Below, piece after piece: positions 1 through 8,268 of a DNA stretch of 39,580 bases. A program made the position numbers and the translations under genes. The stretch is from contig NZ_GG704780.1 of the NCBI RefSeq assembly GCF_000160535.1, positions 989,579-1,029,158 of the forward strand, given 5' to 3'. Source of the stretch: Hallella bergensis DSM 17361. GTDB lineage: Bacteria > Bacteroidota > Bacteroidia > Bacteroidales > Bacteroidaceae. The first letter of the stretch is position 1. Each line of letters starts with the position of its first letter. The notes beneath the pieces are model-generated. The model was not told the DNA's origin and made no database searches. It saw only the letters and a program-made list of their open reading frames with translations.

Positions 1-460
1 GATAATAGTTTATCATCAGGCTTCCACCGTATGGGATTGCAAGCATTGCTATAGAAGATATTGCACAAGCCACGACATCATTGCGAATCACTTTTTTACT
101 TATATACACCACTATATAGCAGGCAAACAGGCATTTTAGAAACCACACACACCCATAAAGCTCACGCACGCACCCCTCCCCATTAGCATACGCTATCGCT
201 GCCAAAAGCAAAGAGCCTGCTACAGACGGTACAAGTAGTTGTTTACACTTTTTTATCAGAAAGTTTTTGAATGGCAACAAAAATGAGCTATGAGAAAAGA
301 AACCACACATCGTCATGAACAATGACATGTGGAAAGAATAAATGATAGGACGAACCTTGCTCTGCATTTCATCGCCAAAATAATATGCATGCCCAACGCA
401 CACTAAAGTGATCGCCAAAAATTTAGCAAGATCTAAATAGATGATTCTCTGCTTGCCCAT
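1..460 (-). CDS. Acyltransferase family 3 membrane protein, N-terminal part (runs off the window)
   Basis: Reading leftwards from the ATG at 460, an open frame continues to the window edge without a stop, giving about 153 residues. It begins MGKQRIIYLDLAKFLAITLV and continues CVGHAYYFGDEM, followed by hydrophobic segments including FHMSLFMTMCGFF and WFLKCLFACYIVVYI. The early D-x-(A/L)-K-x-L-A-I...H pattern plus several membrane helices is typical of acyltransferase family 3 (OafA/WecH-like) inner-membrane proteins, which put acetyl or other acyl groups on surface sugars. The conserved early histidine is in GHA. The C-terminal half lies outside the window, so substrate and integrity cannot be judged. 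An AGGAAG stretch sits just before the start. Confidence 0.72.
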   Translation of the reverse strand, partial: MGKQRIIYLDLAKFLAITLVCVGHAYYFGDEMQSKVRPIIYSFHMSLFMTMCGFFSHSSFLLPFKNFLIKKCKQLLVPSVAGSLLLAAIAYANGEGCVRELYGCVWFLKCLFACYIVVYISKKVIRNDVVACAISSIAMLAIPYGGSLMINYY

Positions 461-553
461 TCTTCCTGTATATGATACTTCACTCTAAACATTTTATAAA
501 GAGCACGCTTTTAGGTAGGAAGAAAAATCTTTTATTTCAAACTCAAGAACGTT

Positions 554-763
554 TTATTCCCACCCGTCTCCCCACACTTCTTCTGTATCGAGATCGAAGG
601 GTTTGGAGTGAGCGCCGCTGGCATCGCCTTCGATGGGATTTCCATTGGTTTCGACATTACTGTCTGTGTTTATTCCCGGACGCTCTGAGTCGGCTAAAAG
701 CTGAGAAGTTATGGTGGTGTTGAGGAGTGTTATTGTTGGATGTATATAGGGTCTGTGTTGCAC
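554..763 (-). CDS. Small hypothetical protein, Bacteroidota short-ORF type
   Basis: A 69-residue frame starts 9 bp after the stop of the upstream secreted-protein gene. It opens MQHRPYIHPTITLL, has a short LLADSE segment, and ends in an acidic tryptophan-rich tail (EEVWGDGWE). This layout (Y-I-x-P near the start, an LLA-S middle and a W-G-D/E tail) resembles many short proteins of unknown function in Prevotella and Bacteroides, which is why it is preferred over the overlapping plus-strand frame. The gap to the preceding gene suggests co-transcription. No function is known to me. It could be a chance frame. Confidence 0.42.
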   Translation of the reverse strand: MQHRPYIHPTITLLNTTITSQLLADSERPGINTDSNVETNGNPIEGDASGAHSKPFDLDTEEVWGDGWE

Positions 764-772
764 GGTATGTTT

Positions 773-1945
773 TTATTTACGAACATATATTTTCTTCCCA
801 TTCTTGATGTAAATTCCGGGTAGCAAGGGCATGGTGTCGTCCACGGCTATTCCTTGGAGGGTGTATGTTCGGTTGGCAGTTGGTCGTCTATCTGTGTTAA
901 TGGTTTTGACTGTTGTTGTTTCGTCTTCAAACTTTATGGAATATTTGGCTTTTGCCGATGCACTCGACGATTTTCGTATCCTGAAGAAAGCGCGCATGCC
1001 GTTCATTCGATTGCCTGAAGTTGAGGGTTTGTAGAGTCTGTCACCGTCGCCGAGGAACAGTTCACTGCCATCGGTTCGGAGCTCTTTGGGGTCGTAAGTT
1101 CCAACAAATGAGAACATTCTTGTGGGATCTTCGACCACATGAGGAGTTTTCTCTGTGCAGACCACATTGGTAAAAGTTGGATTGTCTACCGTTTTTGCGG
1201 GTTTGAGGAGGTAAGGTTCGCCGGCTTTTATTTCGGTTGCATCATTAAATATCATCGTGTTGCCTTTAACTTCACCCGTGAACTTCCTTAATAAGTTTCC
1301 ATTGCCGAATATGGCGTGTAGATCTTCGGCTTTCACATCAAATGGCAGACAAATCGTATTCCAGTAGTCTTTCGAGAATGTGCGGTTGACAGTGCATGAC
1401 ATCGTGTTTCGGGCCTCGTCGGGGATTTTTATATTTTCCTTATCGTCCAACCCCGTGACCACCTCAATGGATCTGAGATACATCTGCTTCATTTGGGGAT
1501 TAGGAAATTTAAACTTGACGCTTACCTTGCTCGTAACGCCGTTGGCAGGAAATGGGTGTATCACATATTTATCGTCTGCCTTATCTTTACTATAATCAAT
1601 AGTCTTGTCACCTACTTTTACCGTTATGGTGTAGGATTCTCTTAACAATGCATCTACCTTGATTGATTCCACATGATCGAAGGATTCAACAGACTCTATC
1701 TCCACGAATCCCACCTTTTTTTTACTGGTTCCCATATGGAGAACTATTTCCCCTGCGCTTGTCGCATTGTAGCCGTCTGTCTTCAGCGTCCATTGTGTTC
1801 CATATACCGTGCAGGTGTGCACATCGCCCACATCATCTCCACGACCAATACCTCGGAACATTTTACATAGGTCAAACTTTTGCGCTTGCGCAGTCGATAA
1901 AACCAAACAAGCCAGGCAACTTAGTATGAGTCTTCGTGACATCAT
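773..1945 (-). CDS. Secreted hypothetical protein with Prevotella-type C-terminal tail
   Basis: The preferred start is ATG 1945 (or the adjacent ATG at 1942), because it places a clean signal peptide at the N-terminus (MMSRRLILSCLACLVLSTAQA, cleaved before QKF). An upstream GTG at 1990 would bury the signal and overlap the previous gene. The body (about 390 residues) is rich in beta-strand patterns. The last 30 residues read YTLQGIAVDDTMPLLPGIYI followed by KNGKKIYVRK, a form of the L-P-x-G-I-Y-I-x-N-G-K-K tail common on secreted Prevotella proteins. I do not recognise a catalytic motif. The product is probably exported to the periplasm or surface. It follows the pRiA4b-like gene closely and may share its transcript. 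Confidence 0.68.
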   Translation of the reverse strand: MMSRRLILSCLACLVLSTAQAQKFDLCKMFRGIGRGDDVGDVHTCTVYGTQWTLKTDGYNATSAGEIVLHMGTSKKKVGFVEIESVESFDHVESIKVDALLRESYTITVKVGDKTIDYSKDKADDKYVIHPFPANGVTSKVSVKFKFPNPQMKQMYLRSIEVVTGLDDKENIKIPDEARNTMSCTVNRTFSKDYWNTICLPFDVKAEDLHAIFGNGNLLRKFTGEVKGNTMIFNDATEIKAGEPYLLKPAKTVDNPTFTNVVCTEKTPHVVEDPTRMFSFVGTYDPKELRTDGSELFLGDGDRLYKPSTSGNRMNGMRAFFRIRKSSSASAKAKYSIKFEDETTTVKTINTDRRPTANRTYTLQGIAVDDTMPLLPGIYIKNGKKIYVRK

Positions 1946-1983
1946 TACCTGTAGGTGTCGTTCAAGTTTTGCGTCAATTTTTC

Positions 1984-2667
1984 TCACCACGGCTCGTATC
2001 CATCATAAGGAAGTTCTTCAACCGCCTCGCGCACTTCGTCAACGTCAAAGTCGGTGGCATCGATCTCGCCGGTCTCTTTCATCTGCTCATATCCCCAGAT
2101 GCCACCGCAGTCCTCTTCGGGACATGCTCCCTTGCCGGCAGTACAGGTGGCGTGCTCGGAAGGTTGGTCGAGCACCTTCTCAAGGGCGATGTCGTGTGTC
2201 CAGTCGTCGCCAAAATCGTAGACATAGCAGAGTTTTTTGGTCACACTGCCATCTCCAAAAAACTCGCCCAAGGTGTAGGTTCTGGCATCGTAATCGGGTT
2301 CCTGCCAGTCGTCTTCTCTGGGTTCAGCAATGTTGAGCGCACGACTGTAGGGCACGTCGCAGAAATTATAGAGATGCTCGTTCCACCAGCCAAAAGCCTC
2401 CTGAAGAACGGCATGGAAACCGGAAAACGTGAAGTGGGCAGGCACAAGCACGCGACGCCATATAGGCGGCTTCGACGTTCCCCGCAATTTCACCTTGAAC
2501 TGATAGGTCACTTTCAGACCTTTCTTACCCGAGGGTTGCACCTGGCTTTTGCCCTTGAATAGGCCCGCCATTTCACCAGCGTTTTCGAAAATCTCACGCA
2601 GGCTATCGAGGTCGGATATATCCTCAAGTTCGGGGAACAAAGGAACGATACGTGCTTTTTTCTTCAT
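1984..2667 (-). CDS. Plasmid pRiA4b ORF-3 family protein
   Basis: The 227-residue cytosolic protein contains the hallmarks of the pRiA4b ORF-3-like family: YQFKVKLRGTSKPPIWRRV, then F-H-A-V-L-Q-E-A-F-G-W with HLYNF, then YVYDFGDDWTH and the cysteine-bearing GKGACPEEDCGG near residue 190. The family domain fills roughly residues 50-215, which is normal length. The ATG at 2667 opens a lysine-rich leader (MKKKARIVPLFPELED). The family occurs on plasmids and chromosomes and its biochemical role is unknown. The acidic C-terminus (DVDEVREAVEELPYDGYEPW) ends just before the next gene. Upstream lies a repeat-rich intergenic region. Confidence 0.85.
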   Translation of the reverse strand: MKKKARIVPLFPELEDISDLDSLREIFENAGEMAGLFKGKSQVQPSGKKGLKVTYQFKVKLRGTSKPPIWRRVLVPAHFTFSGFHAVLQEAFGWWNEHLYNFCDVPYSRALNIAEPREDDWQEPDYDARTYTLGEFFGDGSVTKKLCYVYDFGDDWTHDIALEKVLDQPSEHATCTAGKGACPEEDCGGIWGYEQMKETGEIDATDFDVDEVREAVEELPYDGYEPW

Positions 2668-2755
2668 GACTCCATGTTTTTTTTATTCAGCAACGAAGCT
2701 CGGCAGGAGCAACGAGCCACTGAATGTATGTTATATTTTTGCAACGACTATGTAA

Positions 2756-2890
2756 TTCAAAATTCATAATTCAAAATTGGGCTGCGCGTTTGCAATTCAA
2801 AATTCAAAATTATGGATATACTATGCTCTATTGTCAATTATTAAATATCACCACGCGCAGCCCAATTGTGAATTATGAATTATGAATTGC
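2756..2890. repeat. Inverted AT-rich interspersed repeat pair
   Basis: The left arm (2756-2793) runs through AATTCAAAATTC and CAAAATTGGGCTGCGCG. The right arm (2851-2888) is its near reverse complement, CGCGCAGCCCAATTGTGAAT followed by tandem ATTATGA units. About 55 bp separate the arms. The same GCGCAGCC-AATTGTGAATTATGAA module recurs at 3145-3190, 17117-17205 and 18857-18990. The region between genes 1984-2667 and 3180-4307 holds no convincing gene. Confidence 0.75.
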
Positions 2891-2894
2891 AAAC

Positions 2895-3010
2895 CCCTCC
2901 GCTCGGCTTTGCCGAATCTTAGAATATCAGGAGAATATCTTTTCATGAACGAAAGGCTTATCGCAGAAAATCTTTACGCTCTTGCTACGCAAGATTAATC
3001 TTAGAATATC
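2895..3010. repeat. Interspersed hairpin repeat, copy 1
   Basis: The first of three copies of a roughly 110-130 bp element (others at 16977-17106 and 18733-18843). Order: a GC hairpin CGGC-TTT-GCCG, the box AATCTTAGAATATC, an AT-rich middle, a second hairpin CTTGC-TAC-GCAAG, then the AATCTTAGAATATC box again. It lies between two minus-strand genes. Confidence 0.75.
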
Positions 3011-3060
3011 AGCATCCACACAAAGCGTATTTCGCAGCGACGTTCAGGACATTATAAGAG

Positions 3061-3190
3061 TGAAAAATGAGGAGTGAAGAGAGAAGAATCAACGCGCCGC
3101 TAATTGTGACGAGTTGATGAGCTTGCGGATAATTATGAATTACAAACGCGCAGCCAAATTGTGAATTTTGAATTATGAATTATGAATTAT
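3061..3190. repeat. Composite repeat: GAAGAG-type minisatellite, GACGAGTTGATGAGC box, ATTATGA repeats
   Basis: A purine-rich stretch (GTGAAAAATGAGGAGTGAAG) is followed by GTGACGAGTTGATGAGCTTG and then by ATTATGAATT units that run into the 3' end of the mutase gene. The same order of modules occurs at 16893-16970, and the middle box recurs at 18900-18925. The element supplies the stop codon of the neighbouring gene. Confidence 0.65.
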
Positions 3191-4307
3191 AAATCCGTAG
3201 CACCTTCTCGACAATCGGTGCCATGTCGTAGTATTTGTATTCTGCCAAACGACCGCCGAAGATCACGTTTTCTTCCTTGTCGGCCAACGCCTTGTAACGG
3301 GCATACAGTTCGCTGTTGCGACTGTCGTTCACGGGATAATAGGGTTCCATGCCGGGTGCCCACTCCGTTGAATATTCGCGCGAGATGACAGTCTTGGGAT
3401 TTTTGTCCACATCGGGACCGAACATCTCGAAGTGCTTGTGCTCGATGATACGCGTATAGGGCACCTCAGCCTCCGTGTAGTTCACCACCGCGTTACCCTG
3501 GTGGTTGGCCGTGTCGAGCACCTCGGTTTCGAAACGCACGGTGCGATACTCAAGCTTGCCCAGCGAATAGTCGAAATATTCATCGATTTTCCCAGTATAA
3601 ACTATCTTGTCGGCCATTCCCTTCCACTTGTCCCGATCGTCAAAGAAGTCGGTGTTCACCCGAGTCTCAACACCATCCAACATTCCGTCTATCAGCTTGT
3701 TATATCCACCGATGGGAATGCCCTGATAGGTGTTGTTGAAGTAATTGTTGTCGAAAACCAACCTCACAGGCAACCGCTTGATGATAAATGCGGGCAGCTC
3801 GGTGCACTTCCTCCCCCACTGCTTCTCGGTGTACCCCTTGATGAGCTGTTCATAGATGTCGCGACCGATGAGTACCAAGGCCTGCTCCTCCAAGTTGCGA
3901 GGCTCGTCAATTCCATCGGCCTTCATCTTGGCCACAGCTTCGGCACGCTGCTCGTCGAGCTTAGCCTGCGCCTCTGCCGGCGTGGTGACGCCCCACATCT
4001 GATAGAAGGTGTTCATGTTGAACGGCAGATTGTAGAGCTGACCCTTGTAGTTGGCCACGGGCGAATTGGTGTAACGATTGAACTCCACGATGGAATTGAC
4101 AAAGTCCCACACCCTCTTGCTGTTGGTGTGGAAGATGTGGGCACCATACTTGTGGACGTTGATGCCTTCCACATTCTCACAATACACATTGCCACCGAGC
4201 TGGGCACGCTTGTCGATAACCAAGCATCGCTTCCCCTGCTTCCTGGCAAGATGGGCAAAGGTTGCCCCAAACAGGCCTGAGCCTACAATAAGATAGTCGA
4301 AATGCAT
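3180..4307 (-). CDS. glf: UDP-galactopyranose mutase
   Basis: FAD-dependent enzyme interconverting UDP-galactopyranose and UDP-galactofuranose, the donor for galactofuranose in surface polysaccharides. Start ATG 4307 gives MHFDYLIVGSGLFGATFAHL, placing the FAD-binding G-S-G-x-F-G-A loop at residues 9-15, so the longer frame from 4337 is not used. Family signatures follow: VIDKRAQLGGN, HKYGAHIFHTN, WGVTTPAEAQ, YTEKQWGRKCTELPAFIIKR, IPIGGYNKLI, and a C-terminal E-Y-K-Y-Y-D-M region with a conserved FGGRLAEY. Length (375 residues) is normal. The last codons (I-Y-N-S-stop) lie in the adjacent ATTATGA repeat. The enzyme should be cytosolic, and the isolated position gives no further pathway context in this window. 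Confidence 0.95.
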   Translation of the reverse strand: MHFDYLIVGSGLFGATFAHLARKQGKRCLVIDKRAQLGGNVYCENVEGINVHKYGAHIFHTNSKRVWDFVNSIVEFNRYTNSPVANYKGQLYNLPFNMNTFYQMWGVTTPAEAQAKLDEQRAEAVAKMKADGIDEPRNLEEQALVLIGRDIYEQLIKGYTEKQWGRKCTELPAFIIKRLPVRLVFDNNYFNNTYQGIPIGGYNKLIDGMLDGVETRVNTDFFDDRDKWKGMADKIVYTGKIDEYFDYSLGKLEYRTVRFETEVLDTANHQGNAVVNYTEAEVPYTRIIEHKHFEMFGPDVDKNPKTVISREYSTEWAPGMEPYYPVNDSRNSELYARYKALADKEENVIFGGRLAEYKYYDMAPIVEKVLRIYNS

Positions 4308-4467
4308 CTTGAAAAAGTTTAGACAATGGACGGACACACCCTCTCCTCCCCCATTGCAAGGCCACAGATGGGGTATGTGGAAGAAAATTATCTTCCGAGG
4401 CTGAGAAGGTCGTCCGCTTCAGAGGTTGGCCAGATGTTAAAGGCAACAGAGGTGCTCCATGAAAATA

Positions 4468-4493
4468 CAAAGGGCTTTGCGCCTTTGCTTTTT
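4468..4493 (-). terminator. Possible bidirectional intrinsic terminator
   Basis: CAAAGG-GCTTTGCG-CCTTTG forms a six-pair stem. CTTTTT follows on the plus strand and TATTTTC on the minus strand. It lies about 190 bp beyond the stop of the thioredoxin-fold gene, the last gene of the minus-strand operon. The rest of 4308-4680 shows no convincing gene. Confidence 0.4.
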
Positions 4494-4680
4494 AACAAAA
4501 AATGAATCTCCCTGTCATCAACCATGGTTGATTTCATCCACTTGGCCTTGCTCGCAGATTATCAATAACAGTCTTTGTACTGATTGCAAAAGTACTATAA
4601 AAATAATGAATATACAACTAATTTCCGGAAAAACACGTAGAGCGTCAACGCGCGCAAATGACAAGACTGTGTTTGCAGGG

Positions 4681-5865
4681 TTATCTTTTAGGAGCTCGAT
4701 TCGGCTTTTTCTTCATTTTTGGCGACCGCATGGTATAGGTTTTCTCTCCGTACCTGGGTGTCTCTGTTATCAAAGTCTGTATGGCATTTTGGTTGCTTTT
4801 ATTTTTAATTGCTTTTTCCAGCATATCGGCATACAACTGATGTATGCTTCCGTCTTTCCTGTCAGGCCAGTTGTAAGCTAAGTATCGTGTATATTCCAAG
4901 CATTTCAGCTTCCATTCCTCGGTTGCATTCTCATTATTGTAACGCTCCATGTTCATCATAAATTTCAGCCGCCTCATCACCTCTGACTTATTTGTCGTTG
5001 TATCCGCCAAATTTTTATCAATTAAACCAATAGCCTGTTTGTAGTTGGTTTGTCTGATTGCCTGTTCTATTCTGATGAAGTCAATGTTGAACTGTTTTCC
5101 GTCAAAGTCGCATAGCGTGGCTATTTTATCGACATCTCCAAATTGTGTTTCAGCAAAAAGCTTGGCGTCTACCTCTGCCTTCGAATATAATCGGCAATAT
5201 TCGGCATAATGGTCAGAAACCTCTTGCAAATATGGTGAAAGCCCGCGAATGCCCGCCACGAACACGTCCCATACTGCCCTGTCTCTCAAGCTATTCCCCT
5301 GAGCCACGAGCTGGTCGAAGGCCATCTCTGTGAGTTTTTGCTTATGGATTGAGATTTGATATTCTATATAATCCAAGAGCAGCTGCTTGGAGCGGTTCCC
5401 CTCGGCATAAGCCTTGATGAGATAGGACGACCGCTTTGTTGGCACAAGCGCATTTTTACCTGTCTTGATAAATATTTCCGGGGTTTGCGTGCTCGAGCTT
5501 CTGTGTGCCACCTCCTGCGTGTTAGGGTCTATGAAACAATAGGTTGGGTACAGGTGAACCATATATTGCTGGGCCAACTTGCTCCCCTCCTCGCTCTCGG
5601 CATTTATTTTTGCACACACAAAGTGCTCGTTGTAAAAAAATCCCACATCCGGTCGTGTAAAAACATTCTCGGCCATATTGAGGCATGGGCCACACCAATC
5701 GGTGTAGAAGTCCACGAACACCAATTTGTTTTGTGCAACGGCCATATTCAGAATCTCTTTCCACGAACTCTTCTGAAACCGTATGCCGCCCTCATTGTCC
5801 TGTCCGTAAACAGAGCAGGAGTAGGCAACGGCAAGGAAAAATAAAATTCTACTTAGTCTTTTCAT
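4681..5865 (-). CDS. Secreted thioredoxin-fold protein
   Basis: The 394-residue product has a signal peptide (MKRLSRILFFLAVAYSCSVY-GQ). A thioredoxin-like domain at about residues 28-140 contains FVDFYTDWCGPCLNM with the redox pair Cys58 and Cys61, and a cis-proline loop in HLYPTYCFID. It resembles periplasmic Thioredoxin_7-type proteins that reduce disulfides or move electrons to envelope partners. The remaining 250 residues are helical and not assignable by eye, ending in a basic tail (MKKKPNRAPKR). The start lies 1 bp after the PKD-like lipoprotein stop, so it is the last gene of the susCD-DUF4843-PKD operon. Thioredoxin-like proteins are seen beside such operons in gut Bacteroidota; the partner here is unknown. 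Confidence 0.85.
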   Translation of the reverse strand: MKRLSRILFFLAVAYSCSVYGQDNEGGIRFQKSSWKEILNMAVAQNKLVFVDFYTDWCGPCLNMAENVFTRPDVGFFYNEHFVCAKINAESEEGSKLAQQYMVHLYPTYCFIDPNTQEVAHRSSSTQTPEIFIKTGKNALVPTKRSSYLIKAYAEGNRSKQLLLDYIEYQISIHKQKLTEMAFDQLVAQGNSLRDRAVWDVFVAGIRGLSPYLQEVSDHYAEYCRLYSKAEVDAKLFAETQFGDVDKIATLCDFDGKQFNIDFIRIEQAIRQTNYKQAIGLIDKNLADTTTNKSEVMRRLKFMMNMERYNNENATEEWKLKCLEYTRYLAYNWPDRKDGSIHQLYADMLEKAIKNKSNQNAIQTLITETPRYGEKTYTMRSPKMKKKPNRAPKR

Positions 5866-5866
5866 A

Positions 5867-7477
5867 TCAGTCTACAATATATGCATCATTACGTGCGAAA
5901 GTCCGGTATTTGTAAATCACAAGTGGTTTGGCACCGCAAACCCCCGTATGCTTCTTGATTATCACAGGTTTGTCGGCATCAACATTCAGTTCTATGATAT
6001 CGCTTTTAAGCTCATCACCACTGCCCTCGCCATCATGGCCGTATCTCGACACCGCTATCACCATTTTCTTCTCATAGCGATGCAGACAGATATCGGCAAT
6101 GGTCGCGTCGTCGTCATAGCCCAGATCCTTGAGCGAGACTATCTTGTCTGCTTCCGTCGGCGCAATGCCCGTTGCCACATTCAGGATGTTGTATTTATAG
6201 ATGGCTTGCGTTGTGTTGAAGAACACATAGGGTGCATTGCGCAGCATGAAGAAGCGACTCGTAGGCTGCACCTGAGCAGCATCCACCGAAGCCAGGTGGT
6301 TGTCTTCCTTCCCTGTGTCGAAAGTAACAAATTTTACCTTGCCATTCTGCGCTATGGCTGCGAAGCAAAATCCATATTGATAGGTGTCTTCACCATAAAA
6401 AGCACGGTATCCCGGGAATGTTGCATGCTCGTCTACCGGCGTAAGCTTTCCCGACTGCATGGTGTAGAACATGCCTTGATTTTCGTCGAACAAGCACTTG
6501 TCATACGACAGGCGCCAACCTGCATTTTTGTTTTTTCCCCTGCTGGGCGCGGGCTTACGTCCTGTGACAAACACCATGGGCGAGAATCTGCACACTTTCT
6601 TCTCGTCGTCTCCTACATAATTGGTGTAATTGATTTCGGGGTCTCCCGTACGGTTGAAAGATATAAGGAACATTGCTCCGTTCGAAATCAAATACACATC
6701 CTCATTGTTCATGATCGCACCATACGGATTCCTCCGCCATTGCGAAACCAAGCCACTGATATACGCAGGTTTGAAGTTCGAGTAGTCAGGCAAAGGATAC
6801 AGTTCGCCATACCTGAGCATGTAGTCCTTGTCTATCCTGTCCATCTTGTCTAATGTCACATTGCTGAGCTGTAGCAGTCCCTCGTCACAAACGAGCTTGA
6901 TGCCACGCCCCCCATTTTTCTTCACATATCCGGGATAACCGTCTACAAAGGTCTGGACCAGCTGGCGCGGATTTTTACCCAGCGGTTCGTCATGGGATTT
7001 GTTGTAGAACATTTTCATAAAATCAGCATTCTCAACATCCAATCTCAGATACGAGAGGTCTGCCTGACCATTTTGACTACTCACCACAAGGATGCCATCG
7101 GCCGACGTGGTATAATTAACCACCAGCTTGGTCGTAGCAAAAGTCTTTACTTGGGTCTCCTTATCAGCCACTGTATACAACAAAGTATAGCTTCCCTGTG
7201 CGTCAGTCACTTCATAATTGAGATCCTTGCTCGTCGAAAGCACCTTCTTGCCTATTTTCCATTCGTAGGTATATTTTTCAGGGTCATTGCCCCCCATTGT
7301 TGCCTCAATATCAGGCGTTATTCGCAATGTAGCGTATCGGTCTATCTCGACATTTTCCGGCAAGCCCTTAATGCTCACCTCGTTGATGTCATGATAGTCG
7401 TAATTTCCCTTATCCTCATAACATCCAACTATTGTGGCCGTTGCCACCAGGATTAAAAGATATTTCAAGTGTTTCAT
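5867..7477 (-). CDS. PKD-like family surface lipoprotein
   Basis: The 536-residue lipoprotein has lipobox I-V-G-C (Cys19) followed by YEDKGNYDYHDINEVSIKGL, a characteristic opening of Bacteroidota 'PKD-like' lipoproteins. An Ig/PKD-like domain covers about residues 30-125 (YTYEWKIGKKVLSTSKDL, then YTLLYTVADKETQ). The larger C-terminal part has propeller-like repeating strands. It is encoded 14 bp after the DUF4843 gene and 1 bp before the thioredoxin gene, so it is translated as part of the operon. Expected location is the outer membrane, probably surface exposed, as an accessory to the SusCD pair. The ligand is unknown. Confidence 0.82.
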   Translation of the reverse strand: MKHLKYLLILVATATIVGCYEDKGNYDYHDINEVSIKGLPENVEIDRYATLRITPDIEATMGGNDPEKYTYEWKIGKKVLSTSKDLNYEVTDAQGSYTLLYTVADKETQVKTFATTKLVVNYTTSADGILVVSSQNGQADLSYLRLDVENADFMKMFYNKSHDEPLGKNPRQLVQTFVDGYPGYVKKNGGRGIKLVCDEGLLQLSNVTLDKMDRIDKDYMLRYGELYPLPDYSNFKPAYISGLVSQWRRNPYGAIMNNEDVYLISNGAMFLISFNRTGDPEINYTNYVGDDEKKVCRFSPMVFVTGRKPAPSRGKNKNAGWRLSYDKCLFDENQGMFYTMQSGKLTPVDEHATFPGYRAFYGEDTYQYGFCFAAIAQNGKVKFVTFDTGKEDNHLASVDAAQVQPTSRFFMLRNAPYVFFNTTQAIYKYNILNVATGIAPTEADKIVSLKDLGYDDDATIADICLHRYEKKMVIAVSRYGHDGEGSGDELKSDIIELNVDADKPVIIKKHTGVCGAKPLVIYKYRTFARNDAYIVD

Positions 7478-7491
7478 GTTTTCCTCCTTTC

Positions 7492-8259
7492 TTACTTCGC
7501 ATTCATGTCTATCAGGTTATCAAAACCCACACGCTTGCCCGTTTCCTGATCTATGACGACATTGTCTTTCAGATAGTTTTTCAAGGCATCAACGTATCTG
7601 TCGCCATAGTTCAGCAGGTCTGTCTTGCTGTAAAACTCTTCTGTATTAAACATCAGGAGTATTCGGTATTTTTGCGGATGGTAGTATCCCAAGGCAATGA
7701 CATTCCACCACTTGGGACGTGCCACGTAGTTGTTCATCGAGATTTTAAACTCCATCCCCTCTCTCGGCCCAACTTTCAGGTCCTCTGTTTCCACCAACCT
7801 CAGTATGAGTGATTTGCTCTCCTGAAGCGAGAACGATGTACTTAGCTTTTTTCTCAACAGTGTCACACATAGCGTGTCTGTCCAGACATTGGCCTTGAAA
7901 GTGTAGACTTCCTTCAACGGCAAGTAGTGCTCATTGGCCTTGGCTGTCGTCTCTCCCTTGAGCACGGTGGCTTTGTCGGCCACCTCCACCTTGTAGGTCT
8001 TGTCGCGGGTCAAAGGGTCTCCCAGCACATTGATGGGTATCTTCACCACGTACTCCTGTTGGTCTGAGGGCAGCAGTCCCATGGAAACCACCAAGGAGTC
8101 GCGCACGATCAACCGTTTCTGGGCATAGTTGGGATCCTGATGTAGGTATTCGAAATATATCCGGTCGTTATCCGTAAAAGCTAACTCATTGTCCTGCGAG
8201 CACGACACAAACGAGAGAGCTGTAACGAACAAAAAGATTTTCATCCATTTCATAATCAT
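7492..8259 (-). CDS. DUF4843 domain lipoprotein
   Basis: The 255-residue lipoprotein has lipobox F-V-S-C (Cys20 from MIMKWMKIF) and then FTDNDRIYFEYLHQD, a Calx-beta-like strand region (VVKIPINVLGDP, AKANEHYLP) and a C-terminal NVIALGYYHPQKYRILLMFN. This matches the DUF4843 family, which in Bacteroidota is normally encoded between SusD and a PKD-like lipoprotein, exactly as here. It starts 9 bp after SusD. ATGs at residues 1 and 3 are both possible starts. It probably works with SusD on the outer face of the outer membrane. No enzyme motif is visible. Confidence 0.85.
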   Translation of the reverse strand: MIMKWMKIFLFVTALSFVSCSQDNELAFTDNDRIYFEYLHQDPNYAQKRLIVRDSLVVSMGLLPSDQQEYVVKIPINVLGDPLTRDKTYKVEVADKATVLKGETTAKANEHYLPLKEVYTFKANVWTDTLCVTLLRKKLSTSFSLQESKSLILRLVETEDLKVGPREGMEFKISMNNYVARPKWWNVIALGYYHPQKYRILLMFNTEEFYSKTDLLNYGDRYVDALKNYLKDNVVIDQETGKRVGFDNLIDMNAK

Positions 8260-8268
8260 CGTTTTTCC

